Shown here: positions 53,270 through 60,747 of the stretch, one piece after another
Numbering within the stretch: the first letter of the stretch is position 1
Layout: every line of letters starts with the position of its first letter
Notes under the pieces: model-generated
The model's input: the letters and a program-made list of their open reading frames with translations, nothing else
The model's database searches: none
What the model was told of the DNA's origin: nothing
Program-made: the position numbers and the translations under genes
Source of the DNA: Bradyrhizobium icense
Lineage (GTDB): Bacteria > Pseudomonadota > Alphaproteobacteria > Rhizobiales > Xanthobacteraceae
Assembly: GCF_001693385.1 (NCBI RefSeq)
Contig: NZ_CP016428.1
Coordinates: forward strand, 6,262,001-6,326,000
Direction: 5' to 3'
DNA: 64,000 nucleotides

Positions 53270-54040
53270 GTGTTCAGCGATGACGGACGATCGATACGGT
53301 CTTTCGCGATCATCCTGGTCGTGCATCTGGCCGTGATCGTGCTCTGGCAGGTTCTGGTCGACGCCTTCCAGGTACCGAAATTCATCCTTCCCTCCCCGCT
53401 CGCGACCGTCGCGACGCTGGGCTCGCCCAGCTACGCCTGGCTCTCCAATCTCTCTGTGACGGCGATCGAAATTCTCGGCGGGTTCTGCCTCGGCGCGCTG
53501 GTCGGCATTATGCTGGCCGTGCTGTTCACCTGGTCGCCGCTGGTCAGCCTTTTGCTGCTGCCGCTGTTCGTGACGCTGAATATGATTCCGAAAGTGGCGC
53601 TGGGACCGCTGTTCATCGTCTGGTTTTCCTACGGCATATTTCCGAACATCCTGATCGCGTTTTCCATTTGCTTCTTTCCGATCCTGCTCACCACTGCGCG
53701 TGGATTGAGTGAGGTGGAACCGGATCTGCTGGATCTCGTGAAGTCGCTGCGCGGTTCGCGCTGGACGCTGTTCCGGAAAATCCAGTTGCCGGGCGCGCTG
53801 CCATACGTGTTTTCCGGAATGAAGGTTGGCGCCATCCTGGCGGTGGCCGGCGCAATCGTCGGCGAGTTCATCGCTTCCGAGCGCGGGCTCGGCTACCTCA
53901 TGATCCAGGTGCAGTCCTCACTCGATACGCCGGCGATGGTGATGGCGGTGGTACTCCTGACATTGCTCGGTGTGGCGCTGTATGGCCTCGTTCTCGGCCT
54001 CGAACGGCTATTCGTCGTTCGGGACATCCGGCTGCAATGA
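53270..54040 (+). CDS. ABC importer permease, NitT/TauT type
   Basis: About 256 residues. Five to six membrane segments; EAA loop 'LLDLVKSLRGSRWTLFRKIQLPGALPYVFSGMKVGA', as in SsuC/TauC/ThiX-type permeases. I start it at GTG 53270, preceded by AAAGGAG with seven-base spacing; an ATG at 53195 lies inside the operator/promoter. First gene of the TetR-regulated operon. Works with the binding protein at 51.4-52.4 kb and the ATPase at 56.97 kb. Confidence 0.9.
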   Translation: MFSDDGRSIRSFAIILVVHLAVIVLWQVLVDAFQVPKFILPSPLATVATLGSPSYAWLSNLSVTAIEILGGFCLGALVGIMLAVLFTWSPLVSLLLLPLFVTLNMIPKVALGPLFIVWFSYGIFPNILIAFSICFFPILLTTARGLSEVEPDLLDLVKSLRGSRWTLFRKIQLPGALPYVFSGMKVGAILAVAGAIVGEFIASERGLGYLMIQVQSSLDTPAMVMAVVLLTLLGVALYGLVLGLERLFVVRDIRLQ

Positions 54041-54058
54041 CAAGATCAGGGAAGAAAC

Positions 54059-55096
54059 ATGCTGTTGACCCGCGATACCCTGCCCACAACAATTGCCGAT
54101 ATTGCAGCGCTCGATGAATTACTGTGCCGCCCGAGCCAGGCGTTGATCGACGATCTGCGCAAGGTCGACGGCGACATCATGATCCTGGGTGTTGCCGGCA
54201 AAATGGGACCGACGCTGGCCGGCCTTGCAAAAGCGGCCGTGCCGGAGCGCCGCGTGATCGGCGTGGCCCGGTTCAGCGAACCCGTCGTCAAGGACTGGCT
54301 GCAGGTGCGCGGAATCGAGACCATCAATTGCGATCTGCTCGACGAGGCCGCCATCAAAGCTTTGCCGAAGATTGCGAACATCGTGTTCATGGCCGGGCGC
54401 AAATTCGGCGCCGAGGGTGACCTCTCGCTGACCTGGGCAATGAATTCGCACGTCCCAGCCCTGGTCGCGCAAACCTTTGCGACCTCGCGTATCGTCGCGT
54501 TCTCGACCGGCTGCATTTATCCGTTCGTGCCGGTCTCCGGCAAGGGCTCGGCCGAGGATATGGCGCCCGATCCGCCGGGCGAATATGCGCAATCCTGCGT
54601 CGGGCGCGAGCGCATGTTCGAGTATTTCTCACGCAAGCATGGAACGCCCGGACGGCTGTTCCGGCTGAACTACGCGATCGACATGCGTTACGGCGTGCTG
54701 CACGATATAGCGAGCAAGGTGCTGCAGGGTCAGCCGATCGACGTCAGCCTCGGCCATGTCAATTTCATCTGGCAAGGCGACGCTTCCTCGCAGGCGCTGC
54801 GCTGTCTGGCGCATTGCGAGACGCCGACCTCGCCGATCAATGTCAGTGGTCATGAAATACTCGCCGTGCGCGATCTGGCCGCGAAATTCGGCCAGCGCTT
54901 CGGCCGCGCGCCAATCATCGCCGGCAAGGAAGAGCCGACGGCCTGGCTCACCGACACATCGCAGGCGGTGAAACTATTCGGCCTGCCGATCGTCGATACC
55001 GAGCAGCTCATCAATTGGACCGCCGATTGGGTGTCGCGATCGATGCCGAGCCTCGGCAAGCCCACTAAATACGAGGTGCGCGATGGCCGCTATTGA
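54059..55096 (+). CDS. NAD-dependent epimerase/dehydratase-like SDR, atypical active site
   Basis: A 345-residue extended SDR. Rossmann region 'IMILGVAGKMGPTLAGLAKAAVPERRVIGVARF' (about 41-73), then 'IVFMAGRKFGAEGDLSLTWAMNSHVPALVAQTF' and 'RIVAFSTGCIYPFVPVSG'. The family Y-x3-K reads 'YAQSCVGRERMF', so Lys is replaced by Cys. The substrate region ('FNYA'-like 'FRLNYAIDMRYGVL') fits the extended SDR fold. Catalysis by the usual mechanism is doubtful. Second gene of the operon; overlaps the next gene by 14 nt. Confidence 0.82.
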   Translation: MLLTRDTLPTTIADIAALDELLCRPSQALIDDLRKVDGDIMILGVAGKMGPTLAGLAKAAVPERRVIGVARFSEPVVKDWLQVRGIETINCDLLDEAAIKALPKIANIVFMAGRKFGAEGDLSLTWAMNSHVPALVAQTFATSRIVAFSTGCIYPFVPVSGKGSAEDMAPDPPGEYAQSCVGRERMFEYFSRKHGTPGRLFRLNYAIDMRYGVLHDIASKVLQGQPIDVSLGHVNFIWQGDASSQALRCLAHCETPTSPINVSGHEILAVRDLAAKFGQRFGRAPIIAGKEEPTAWLTDTSQAVKLFGLPIVDTEQLINWTADWVSRSMPSLGKPTKYEVRDGRY

Positions 55097-55907
55097 GCCC
55101 ATCGACATCGTCGAACTCGATGTCAGCGATGCGAAGGCCGGGCTCGTGCTGTCGACCGAAGCCGGCTGGAACCAGAACGAGGCCGACTGGCGCTTTTTCC
55201 TGAGCCAAGGGGTCGTATTCGGCGCGCGCGATGGCAACCGATTGGTGGCGACAGCGGCGCTGCTGCCCTACTCGGCGGGCAATGCCTGGATCAGCATGGT
55301 GCTGGTGACTGCCAACTTTCGCCGCCGCGGCCTTGCGACCAGGCTCGTCGATGCCTGCCTGGAAGTTGCCGCGCGGCGCGGGCTCACAAGCTGGCTTGAT
55401 GCCACACCGGCTGGCGCGGCCGTCTACGCTCCGCTCGGCTTTGCGCCGACGCTGCAATTGCGGCGGTTGCGGTTGGAGAAGCCGCAAGGCACCATCGCGA
55501 CGAGGCCACTAGCGGCCGACAACCTCGAGGCCCTGGCCGCGCGCGATGGCGGTGCCATGGGATTCGACCGCAGCACATTGCTGTCGGAATTTGCTGCGCG
55601 CCCGGGTTCGCGCATCGTGTCGGATGTCCGAGCCATGGCCCTCGTCCGCGATGGGCGCACCGCGCGGCACATCGGTCCAGTCTTAGCCGACCACGCCGAT
55701 CAGGCGCTGGGGTTGGTCGAAGCCATCACCGGCTCCGAAACCGGACCTTGGCTGATCGACGCCGTTCATTCTCAAGACGCGTTTCTGAACGGTCTCGTTC
55801 GCTCAGGCTGGAATATCGAGCGGCCGTTTCAGCGCATGCGTTTTGGCTCCGCGACCGCCTCGCCCGCGCAACCGCCGTTCGCCGTCGCCGGCCCGGAATT
55901 CGGATAG
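55083..55907 (+). CDS. GNAT-family N-acetyltransferase
   Basis: A 274-residue protein with a GNAT core in the first half: 'AWISMVLVTANFRRRGLATRLVDACLEVAARRGLTSWLDATPAGAAVYAPLGFAP', containing the acetyl-CoA pyrophosphate loop (R-R-R-G-L-A). The second half resembles the C-terminal domain seen in two-domain GNATs. It starts inside the SDR gene (14-nt overlap), consistent with coupling. Substrate unknown; within this set it may acetylate an imported amine. Confidence 0.85.
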   Translation: MAAIEPIDIVELDVSDAKAGLVLSTEAGWNQNEADWRFFLSQGVVFGARDGNRLVATAALLPYSAGNAWISMVLVTANFRRRGLATRLVDACLEVAARRGLTSWLDATPAGAAVYAPLGFAPTLQLRRLRLEKPQGTIATRPLAADNLEALAARDGGAMGFDRSTLLSEFAARPGSRIVSDVRAMALVRDGRTARHIGPVLADHADQALGLVEAITGSETGPWLIDAVHSQDAFLNGLVRSGWNIERPFQRMRFGSATASPAQPPFAVAGPEFG

Positions 55908-55918
55908 GAACAGCCGCC

Positions 55919-56974
55919 ATGCATCATAGCGAAATCAAAGCCGAGGTCCGAAAGCTGATCGCTGACGGCACCGTGCTGCCGGCGCATCCGCTCGCACTCG
56001 ACGCCAACCGCGCACTCGATGTGCGCCATCAGCGGGCACTGACGCGCTACTACCTCGATGCCGGCGCCGGAGGATTGGCAGTGGGCGTGCACACCACGCA
56101 ATTCGCGATCCGCGACGTCGGCATGTACCGTCCCGTGCTGGAGCTGGCGGCCGAGACCGCCGCATCATGGACCAAACGGCCAGTCGCGATGGTCGCTGGT
56201 TTGGCCGGTCCGACGCAGCAGGCTGTTGCAGAGGCGCAAACCGCACGCGGCATCGGCTATCACGCCGGCCTGCTCAGCCTGGCTGCGATGAAATCGGCAT
56301 CCGAGGATGACATCATTGCGCATTGCGAGGCAGTGGCACGCGAGATCCCACTGGTCGGCTTCTATTTGCAACCGGCCGTCGGCGGCGTGATCCTCAGCGC
56401 CGATTTCTGGAAGCGCTTTGCGGCCATCGATAACGTCATCGCCATCAAGGTGGCGCCGTTCAATCGCTATCGGACGCTGGACGTTCTGCGCGGAGTGGCG
56501 GCAGCGAACGCGCTCGACCGCGTCGCGCTCTATACCGGCAACGACGACCACATCCTGCTGGACCTCACGTTGCCGTTCGACCTCCGCGACAGCGGCGTCA
56601 CCACGCGAGCATACTTCAAGGGCGGCCTGCTCGGGCACTGGTCCGTGTGGACCGCGAGCGCGATCAGGCAGTTCGAGATGTGCAAGGCGGCGCGCGGCAA
56701 GGACACGGTGCCGGCCGACCTGCTGGCGCTCGACGCTCGTGTCACCGACTGCAACAGCGCGTTCTTCGACATCGCCAACAATTTCCACGGTTGCATCGCC
56801 GGTTGCCACGAAATCCTGCGGCGGCAGGGATTGATGCAGGGCCTCTGGTGTCTCGATCCCACCGAAGGGCTGAGCCCGGGCCAGATGCAGGAGATCGACC
56901 GCGTCTGCCGCGAGCATGCCGATCTCTCCGACGACGCATTCGTGAGGGAGAACCTGCACAAATGGCTGGCATGA
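55919..56974 (+). CDS. DapA-family aldolase/lyase, extended
   Basis: A 351-residue (beta/alpha)8 lyase of the dihydrodipicolinate synthase/N-acetylneuraminate lyase family. Schiff-base lysine in 'VIAIKVAPF' (Lys177), Tyr149 in 'GFYLQP' and the N-terminal 'PLALDANRALDVRHQRALTRYYLDAGAGGLAVGVHTTQF'. The C-terminal part is longer than in DapA (about 290). No lysine genes nearby, so it is probably a catabolic lyase. The ATG at 55919 (GGAA 11 bases upstream) is chosen over longer frames running from the GNAT gene. ATGA overlap with the following ATPase. Confidence 0.86.
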   Translation: MHHSEIKAEVRKLIADGTVLPAHPLALDANRALDVRHQRALTRYYLDAGAGGLAVGVHTTQFAIRDVGMYRPVLELAAETAASWTKRPVAMVAGLAGPTQQAVAEAQTARGIGYHAGLLSLAAMKSASEDDIIAHCEAVAREIPLVGFYLQPAVGGVILSADFWKRFAAIDNVIAIKVAPFNRYRTLDVLRGVAAANALDRVALYTGNDDHILLDLTLPFDLRDSGVTTRAYFKGGLLGHWSVWTASAIRQFEMCKAARGKDTVPADLLALDARVTDCNSAFFDIANNFHGCIAGCHEILRRQGLMQGLWCLDPTEGLSPGQMQEIDRVCREHADLSDDAFVRENLHKWLA

Positions 56975-57750
56975 CGGCGGAAGAGCCCTTCATCAGCCTG
57001 CGCAATGTCCGCAAGGTCTACCGGTCGAGGGGTGCGGAATTCCTCGCCGTCTCCGACGTCACCATGGACGTGAAAGAAGGCGAGCTGGTTTCGCTGGTCG
57101 GCCCGTCCGGCTGCGGCAAGACCACCGTGCTGAAGATTCTGGCCGGGCTGCACGAGGCCGATGGCGGCACCATCAAGATCGGCAATGCGAAAACATCGTT
57201 CGATCCAGCGCGCGACATCGGCATGGTGTTCCAGCAGGCCCTGCTTTTGAAATGGCGAACCATTTTGGACAACGTGCTGCTGCCGGCTGAAATCGTCGGC
57301 CTGCCGATGAAAGCCGCACGGAATCGCGCCCGCGATCTGCTCAACCTGGTCGGCCTCGCCGGCTATGAGGACAAATATCCGCAGCAATTGTCCGGCGGCA
57401 TGCAGCAGCGCACGGCGATTGCGCGCGCCTTCATCCACGATCCCAAGCTGATCCTGATGGACGAACCGTTCGGCGCGCTAGACGCGCTGACCCGCGAGCA
57501 GATGAACCTCGAAATGCTGCGGATCTGGCGCGAAAGCGGCAAGACCATCCTGTTCGTGACACACTCGATTCAGGAAGCGGTATTCCTCGCCTCGCATTGC
57601 GCCGTGCTCACGGCCGGTCCGGCGCGAATGGCGGAGTATTTTCCGATCGAGCTGCCGTTCCCGCGGGCACTGCCGATCAAGACCACGGATGAGTTCGGCG
57701 CCTATGCGCGGCGGATTTATACGAGGCTGGGGCTGAGCCCAGGGACATAG
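56971..57750 (+). CDS. ABC importer ATPase, NitT/TauT type
   Basis: About 259 residues. Walker [10 protein letters not shown], signature '[16 protein letters not shown]', Walker B '[18 protein letters not shown]', H-loop '[10 protein letters not shown]'. The ATG at 56971 overlaps the DapA-like stop as ATGA; an ATG at 56962 is an alternative. Last gene of the TetR-controlled operon; energises uptake with the permease at 53.3 kb. Confidence 0.9.
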   Translation: MTAEEPFISLRNVRKVYRSRGAEFLAVSDVTMDVKEGELVSLVGPSGCGKTTVLKILAGLHEADGGTIKIGNAKTSFDPARDIGMVFQQALLLKWRTILDNVLLPAEIVGLPMKAARNRARDLLNLVGLAGYEDKYPQQLSGGMQQRTAIARAFIHDPKLILMDEPFGALDALTREQMNLEMLRIWRESGKTILFVTHSIQEAVFLASHCAVLTAGPARMAEYFPIELPFPRALPIKTTDEFGAYARRIYTRLGLSPGT

Positions 57751-57882
57751 CCTGCAGGCGCCAGAATTCCGCCGGCCCGCCTCGCATACGCATCATGCAA
57801 ACTGAGAGCCTGTGGTCAGCGCGGCGTCCGTAGTACACGCCACCCTAGGGCGCGTCCGCGCCGGCGTGGAGAGCCCGACAGA

Positions 57883-59274
57883 ATGTCCGCAGACGTAGCC
57901 CCAAAACCATCAGCCACGCCCATCGACGGCTTGCCGCCGGAACTCCGGCGCTGGGCGCTCGCGGCGATCTTTACCGCGCTGGCGCTGGCCTCGCTGGATA
58001 CGGCGATCGCCAACATCGCGCTGCCCGCCATCGCGGCCGACCTGCATGTCAGCCCGGCCGACGTGGTCTGGGTCGTCAATATCTACCAGATCGCGTTGGT
58101 CGCGACGCTGCTGCCGCTCGGCGCGCTCGGTGAAATCGTCGGCCATGAGCGGATCTATATCGGAGGCCTCGTGCTGTTCACGCTGGCCTCGCTCGGCTGC
58201 GCCCTGGCATGGTCGCTACCCAGCCTGACGGCGGCGCGGGCGCTGCAGGGGCTCGGCGCCAGCGGCATCATGAGCGTAAACGCGGCGCTGGTCCGCTTCG
58301 TCTATCCGACCCACACGCTGGGCCGCGGCTTCGGCCATAATGCGCTCGTGGTCGGAACGGCATTCACCTTCGGTCCGACGATTGCCTCCGCGGTCCTTGC
58401 GATCGGAACATGGCCGTGGCTGTTCGCGATCAACCTTCCCTTCGGCGTGATCGCAATCTGGATCGGCCTGAAAACCTTGCCCAAAACGCCGCGCGCGAAG
58501 CACGCGTTCGATTTTGCCAGCGCAGCGCTGACCGCAAGCTGCCTTGGGCTCTTCATCATCGGCATCGGCGGCGCGGCACATCAGGCCCCGCCCGTCCTTG
58601 TCGGAGTGGCGCTTGGCGCAGCATTGCTGCTCGGCTGGATCATGGCCCGCAGGGATGCGAACCATCCGGCGCCGATGTTGCCGATCGACCTGTTCCGGCG
58701 GCCGATGTTCGCGCTGTCGGCCGCCACATCGGTCTGTACATTCGCAGTGCAGGGACTGGCCTTCGTTTCGCTGCCCTTCTACTTCGAGGACGTGCTGCAC
58801 CGGTCCCAGGTCGAGACCGGCTTCTTCATGACGCCCTGGCCACTGGTGGTGGCGATCATGGCGCCGATCGGAGGCCGGCTCTCCGACCGCTATCCCGTCG
58901 GCATCCTCGGCGGCCTCGGGCTGGTATTGCTCGGCATCGGCATGGCGCTGCTGGCGGCGCTGCCACCGGACCCCGGCACAGCCGACATCGTCTGGCGCAC
59001 CGTGATTTGCGGAATCGGATTCGGCTTCTTTCAAACGCCCAATTTGCGGGCGCTGATGTCGAGCGCACCGCCGCACCGCAGTGGCAGCGCGAGCGGCATC
59101 GTCGCAACCGCCCGTCTGACCGGGCAAACACTCGGCGCCGCGCTCGCGGCCCTTTGCTTTGCGCTGGCCGGTCACGACGGTGCGACGGTCGCCCTGATGC
59201 TCGGCGCCGGATTTGCCGCGCTCGGAAGCCTGATGAGTTTTCTGCGTCTGGCGGTGGGCGCAGAACGGACATGA
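57883..59274 (+). CDS. MFS drug exporter, EmrB/QacA (14-TMS) type
   Basis: A 463-residue transporter with about 14 membrane segments. Motif D1-like 'LASLDTAIANIALPAIAADL' near the N-terminus, motif A-like 'LGALGEIVGHERIYIGGL' and motif C-like 'VGTAFTFGPTIASAVLAIGTWPWLFAINLPFG', as in DHA2 exporters. It probably expels toxic compounds by proton antiport. Downstream of the TetR operon by 132 bp on the same strand, so it may be separately expressed. Convergent with the DUF1772 remnant. Confidence 0.9.
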   Translation: MSADVAPKPSATPIDGLPPELRRWALAAIFTALALASLDTAIANIALPAIAADLHVSPADVVWVVNIYQIALVATLLPLGALGEIVGHERIYIGGLVLFTLASLGCALAWSLPSLTAARALQGLGASGIMSVNAALVRFVYPTHTLGRGFGHNALVVGTAFTFGPTIASAVLAIGTWPWLFAINLPFGVIAIWIGLKTLPKTPRAKHAFDFASAALTASCLGLFIIGIGGAAHQAPPVLVGVALGAALLLGWIMARRDANHPAPMLPIDLFRRPMFALSAATSVCTFAVQGLAFVSLPFYFEDVLHRSQVETGFFMTPWPLVVAIMAPIGGRLSDRYPVGILGGLGLVLLGIGMALLAALPPDPGTADIVWRTVICGIGFGFFQTPNLRALMSSAPPHRSGSASGIVATARLTGQTLGAALAALCFALAGHDGATVALMLGAGFAALGSLMSFLRLAVGAERT

Positions 59275-59307
59275 TCGCCGCGCGGGACACGCCCCAGTTC
59301 GCTGCGC

Positions 59308-59752
59308 CTAATTGAGCGCCCAAAGGTAAACCAGCGTTGCCGCGATCCCGAGGCCCGTCCTGACCGCGTGCAACCTTCCCCACTTGACGATCAGCGCACG
59401 TGACTGCGGGCCGGCGTCCTTTTCGTCGATGACGTTCAGCACGCGGTTGGTCGGCATGATGCCGATCAGCGTATAGGGCCAGTTGGCAAGAATGAGCACC
59501 GCGCCGACAATCCAGCGCCAGTCCCACGTCAGCCAGGCAGCGGTCAGGCCGAGCACGCCGGAAATGACTGCGCAGCTCGCCTGCATCGCAAAGCCGCGCG
59601 CGTAGCTTGGTTTCCACTGCCTCAAGAGGCTCCGGTCATCGAGGCCGAGACGCGCCGGCTGTTCGGCGAAGTTGATGAAGAAGGCGGCGCCGGCGAACGC
59701 GGCGGCGACAATCGTTGCAAGCTGTCCCGCAAACGTGACTCACACTCCACAT
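59308..59752 (-). pseudogene. DUF1772-family membrane protein, 5' frameshifted
   Basis: The open frame from TTG 59625 to 59308 gives 105 residues with '[24 protein letters not shown]', '[49 protein letters not shown]', clearly DUF1772 (anthrone-oxygenase-like). The same frame codes a proper first TM helix further upstream ('[38 protein letters not shown]') but meets TGA at 59742-59740 with no start codon. An ATG at 59752 (MWSVS) is one base out of frame with it. A one-base deletion near 59737 would explain this. It may still be translated from a non-standard start. Confidence 0.6.
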
Positions 59753-59775
59753 CTCGTTTTGCCAACTGACGATAT

Positions 59776-60110
59776 ATGCGCCCCTGGCAGGTGCCGGGCG
59801 CGATCGCGCTTGCGCCAAGCCCGCAACCGGTGGCCTGGCTCGCGCGCAGCATGGGCCTCAATCGACAGGGAGTTCAGCGCATTGTGAACGAGATGGCAGA
59901 GGATGGCCTCGTAGAGCTTGGGCCAATCCGAACCACCGCCGAGCACTCCTCGTCGCGCTAACCAAGCGTGGGCGGGATGCCTTCGAAACCGCCAGCGCGC
60001 TGCAGGTTCCGTGGGCAAATGCCCTTGCGAAGGGACTTATCCCCGAAGAACTCGCCACAACAAGCCGCATCGCGAAGCTGCTGAGCGAGCGCCTTGATAA
60101 GTCTGCCTAG
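59776..60110 (+). pseudogene. MarR-family regulator remnant, N-terminally truncated and frameshifted
   Basis: From 59776 one frame gives winged-helix sequence 'PWQVPGAIALAPSPQPVAWLARSMGLNRQGVQRIVNEMAEDGLVEL' and then leaves the MarR pattern for a TAA near 59961. A second frame from 59922 resumes it: 'ANPNHRRALLVALTKRGRDAFETASAL' to TAG at 60108-60110. One missing base near 59920 links them. The usual N-terminal helix before 'PWQV' is absent; TGA lies three codons upstream. It is divergent from the DUF1772 remnant with 23 bp between, too little for two promoters, so a deletion at their junction is likely. Confidence 0.75.
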
Positions 60111-60251
60111 CCTCTACCTCCAAACACGGACACCAATCGGCCAGGTTGCGGAAACTTGGCGCAACACCGGCGGATCGACTTTCTTCCCGTTCGTAAAACA
60201 CGCTTTTTCTTGATTTGAACTGTTCTATTTTTTCCGGTCACATCGCGCCCG

Positions 60252-60271
60252 GTTCAATTGGCGAATTGAAC
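60252..60271. promoter_or_regulatory. Perfect inverted repeat upstream of the molybdenum hydroxylase operon
   Basis: GTTCAATT (60252-60259) and AATTGAAC (60264-60271) flank GGCG. It ends 17 bp before the ATG at 60289, next to the ribosome site AAAAAGGGA, so it could be an operator or a 5'-UTR stem that affects translation. Confidence 0.65.
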
Positions 60272-60288
60272 TCAAAAAGGGACATGCG

Positions 60289-60738
60289 ATGGCAAACCTC
60301 ACAATAAACGGAAAAACAATCAATGTGGACGTCGAAGACGACACGCCACTGCTCTGGGCTATCAGGGAGAATGTCGGGCTGACCGGCACCAAATATGGAT
60401 GCGGCATAGCAATATGCGGCGCCTGCACCGTCCATATCGACGGAGTCGCGATGCGCTCCTGCGGCATGACGGTCAGCGAAGCAGCCGGCAAACAGATCAC
60501 CACGATCGAAGGACTCGCCAGCAACGGCGCGCTGCACAAGGTGCAGCAGGCATGGATCGCCAACGACGTCCCGCAATGCGGCTATTGCCAGAGCGGCATG
60601 ATCATGGCGGTCGCGGCGCTTCTAAAGGAGAAGCCGAAGCCGACCGATGAGGATATCGACGAGGCCATCACCAATATCTGCCGATGCGGGACCTTCCAGC
60701 AGGTCCGCGAGGCGATCCACGCCGCCGCGAGCGTTTGA
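60289..60738 (+). CDS. 2Fe-2S subunit of a molybdenum hydroxylase, IorA-like
   Basis: A 149-residue protein with both clusters of the xanthine-oxidase small subunit. The plant-ferredoxin-type site has C38, C43, C46 and C58 ('[15 protein letters not shown]', 'RSCGM'); the second uses C-G-Y-C and C-R-C-G ('[10 protein letters not shown]', 'NICRCGTF'). It passes electrons from the Mo centre. It matches isoquinoline 1-oxidoreductase alpha and aldehyde dehydrogenase small subunits. First gene of the operon, nine bases before the large subunit. Confidence 0.92.
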   Translation: MANLTINGKTINVDVEDDTPLLWAIRENVGLTGTKYGCGIAICGACTVHIDGVAMRSCGMTVSEAAGKQITTIEGLASNGALHKVQQAWIANDVPQCGYCQSGMIMAVAALLKEKPKPTDEDIDEAITNICRCGTFQQVREAIHAAASV

Positions 60739-60747
60739 GGTGATGCC

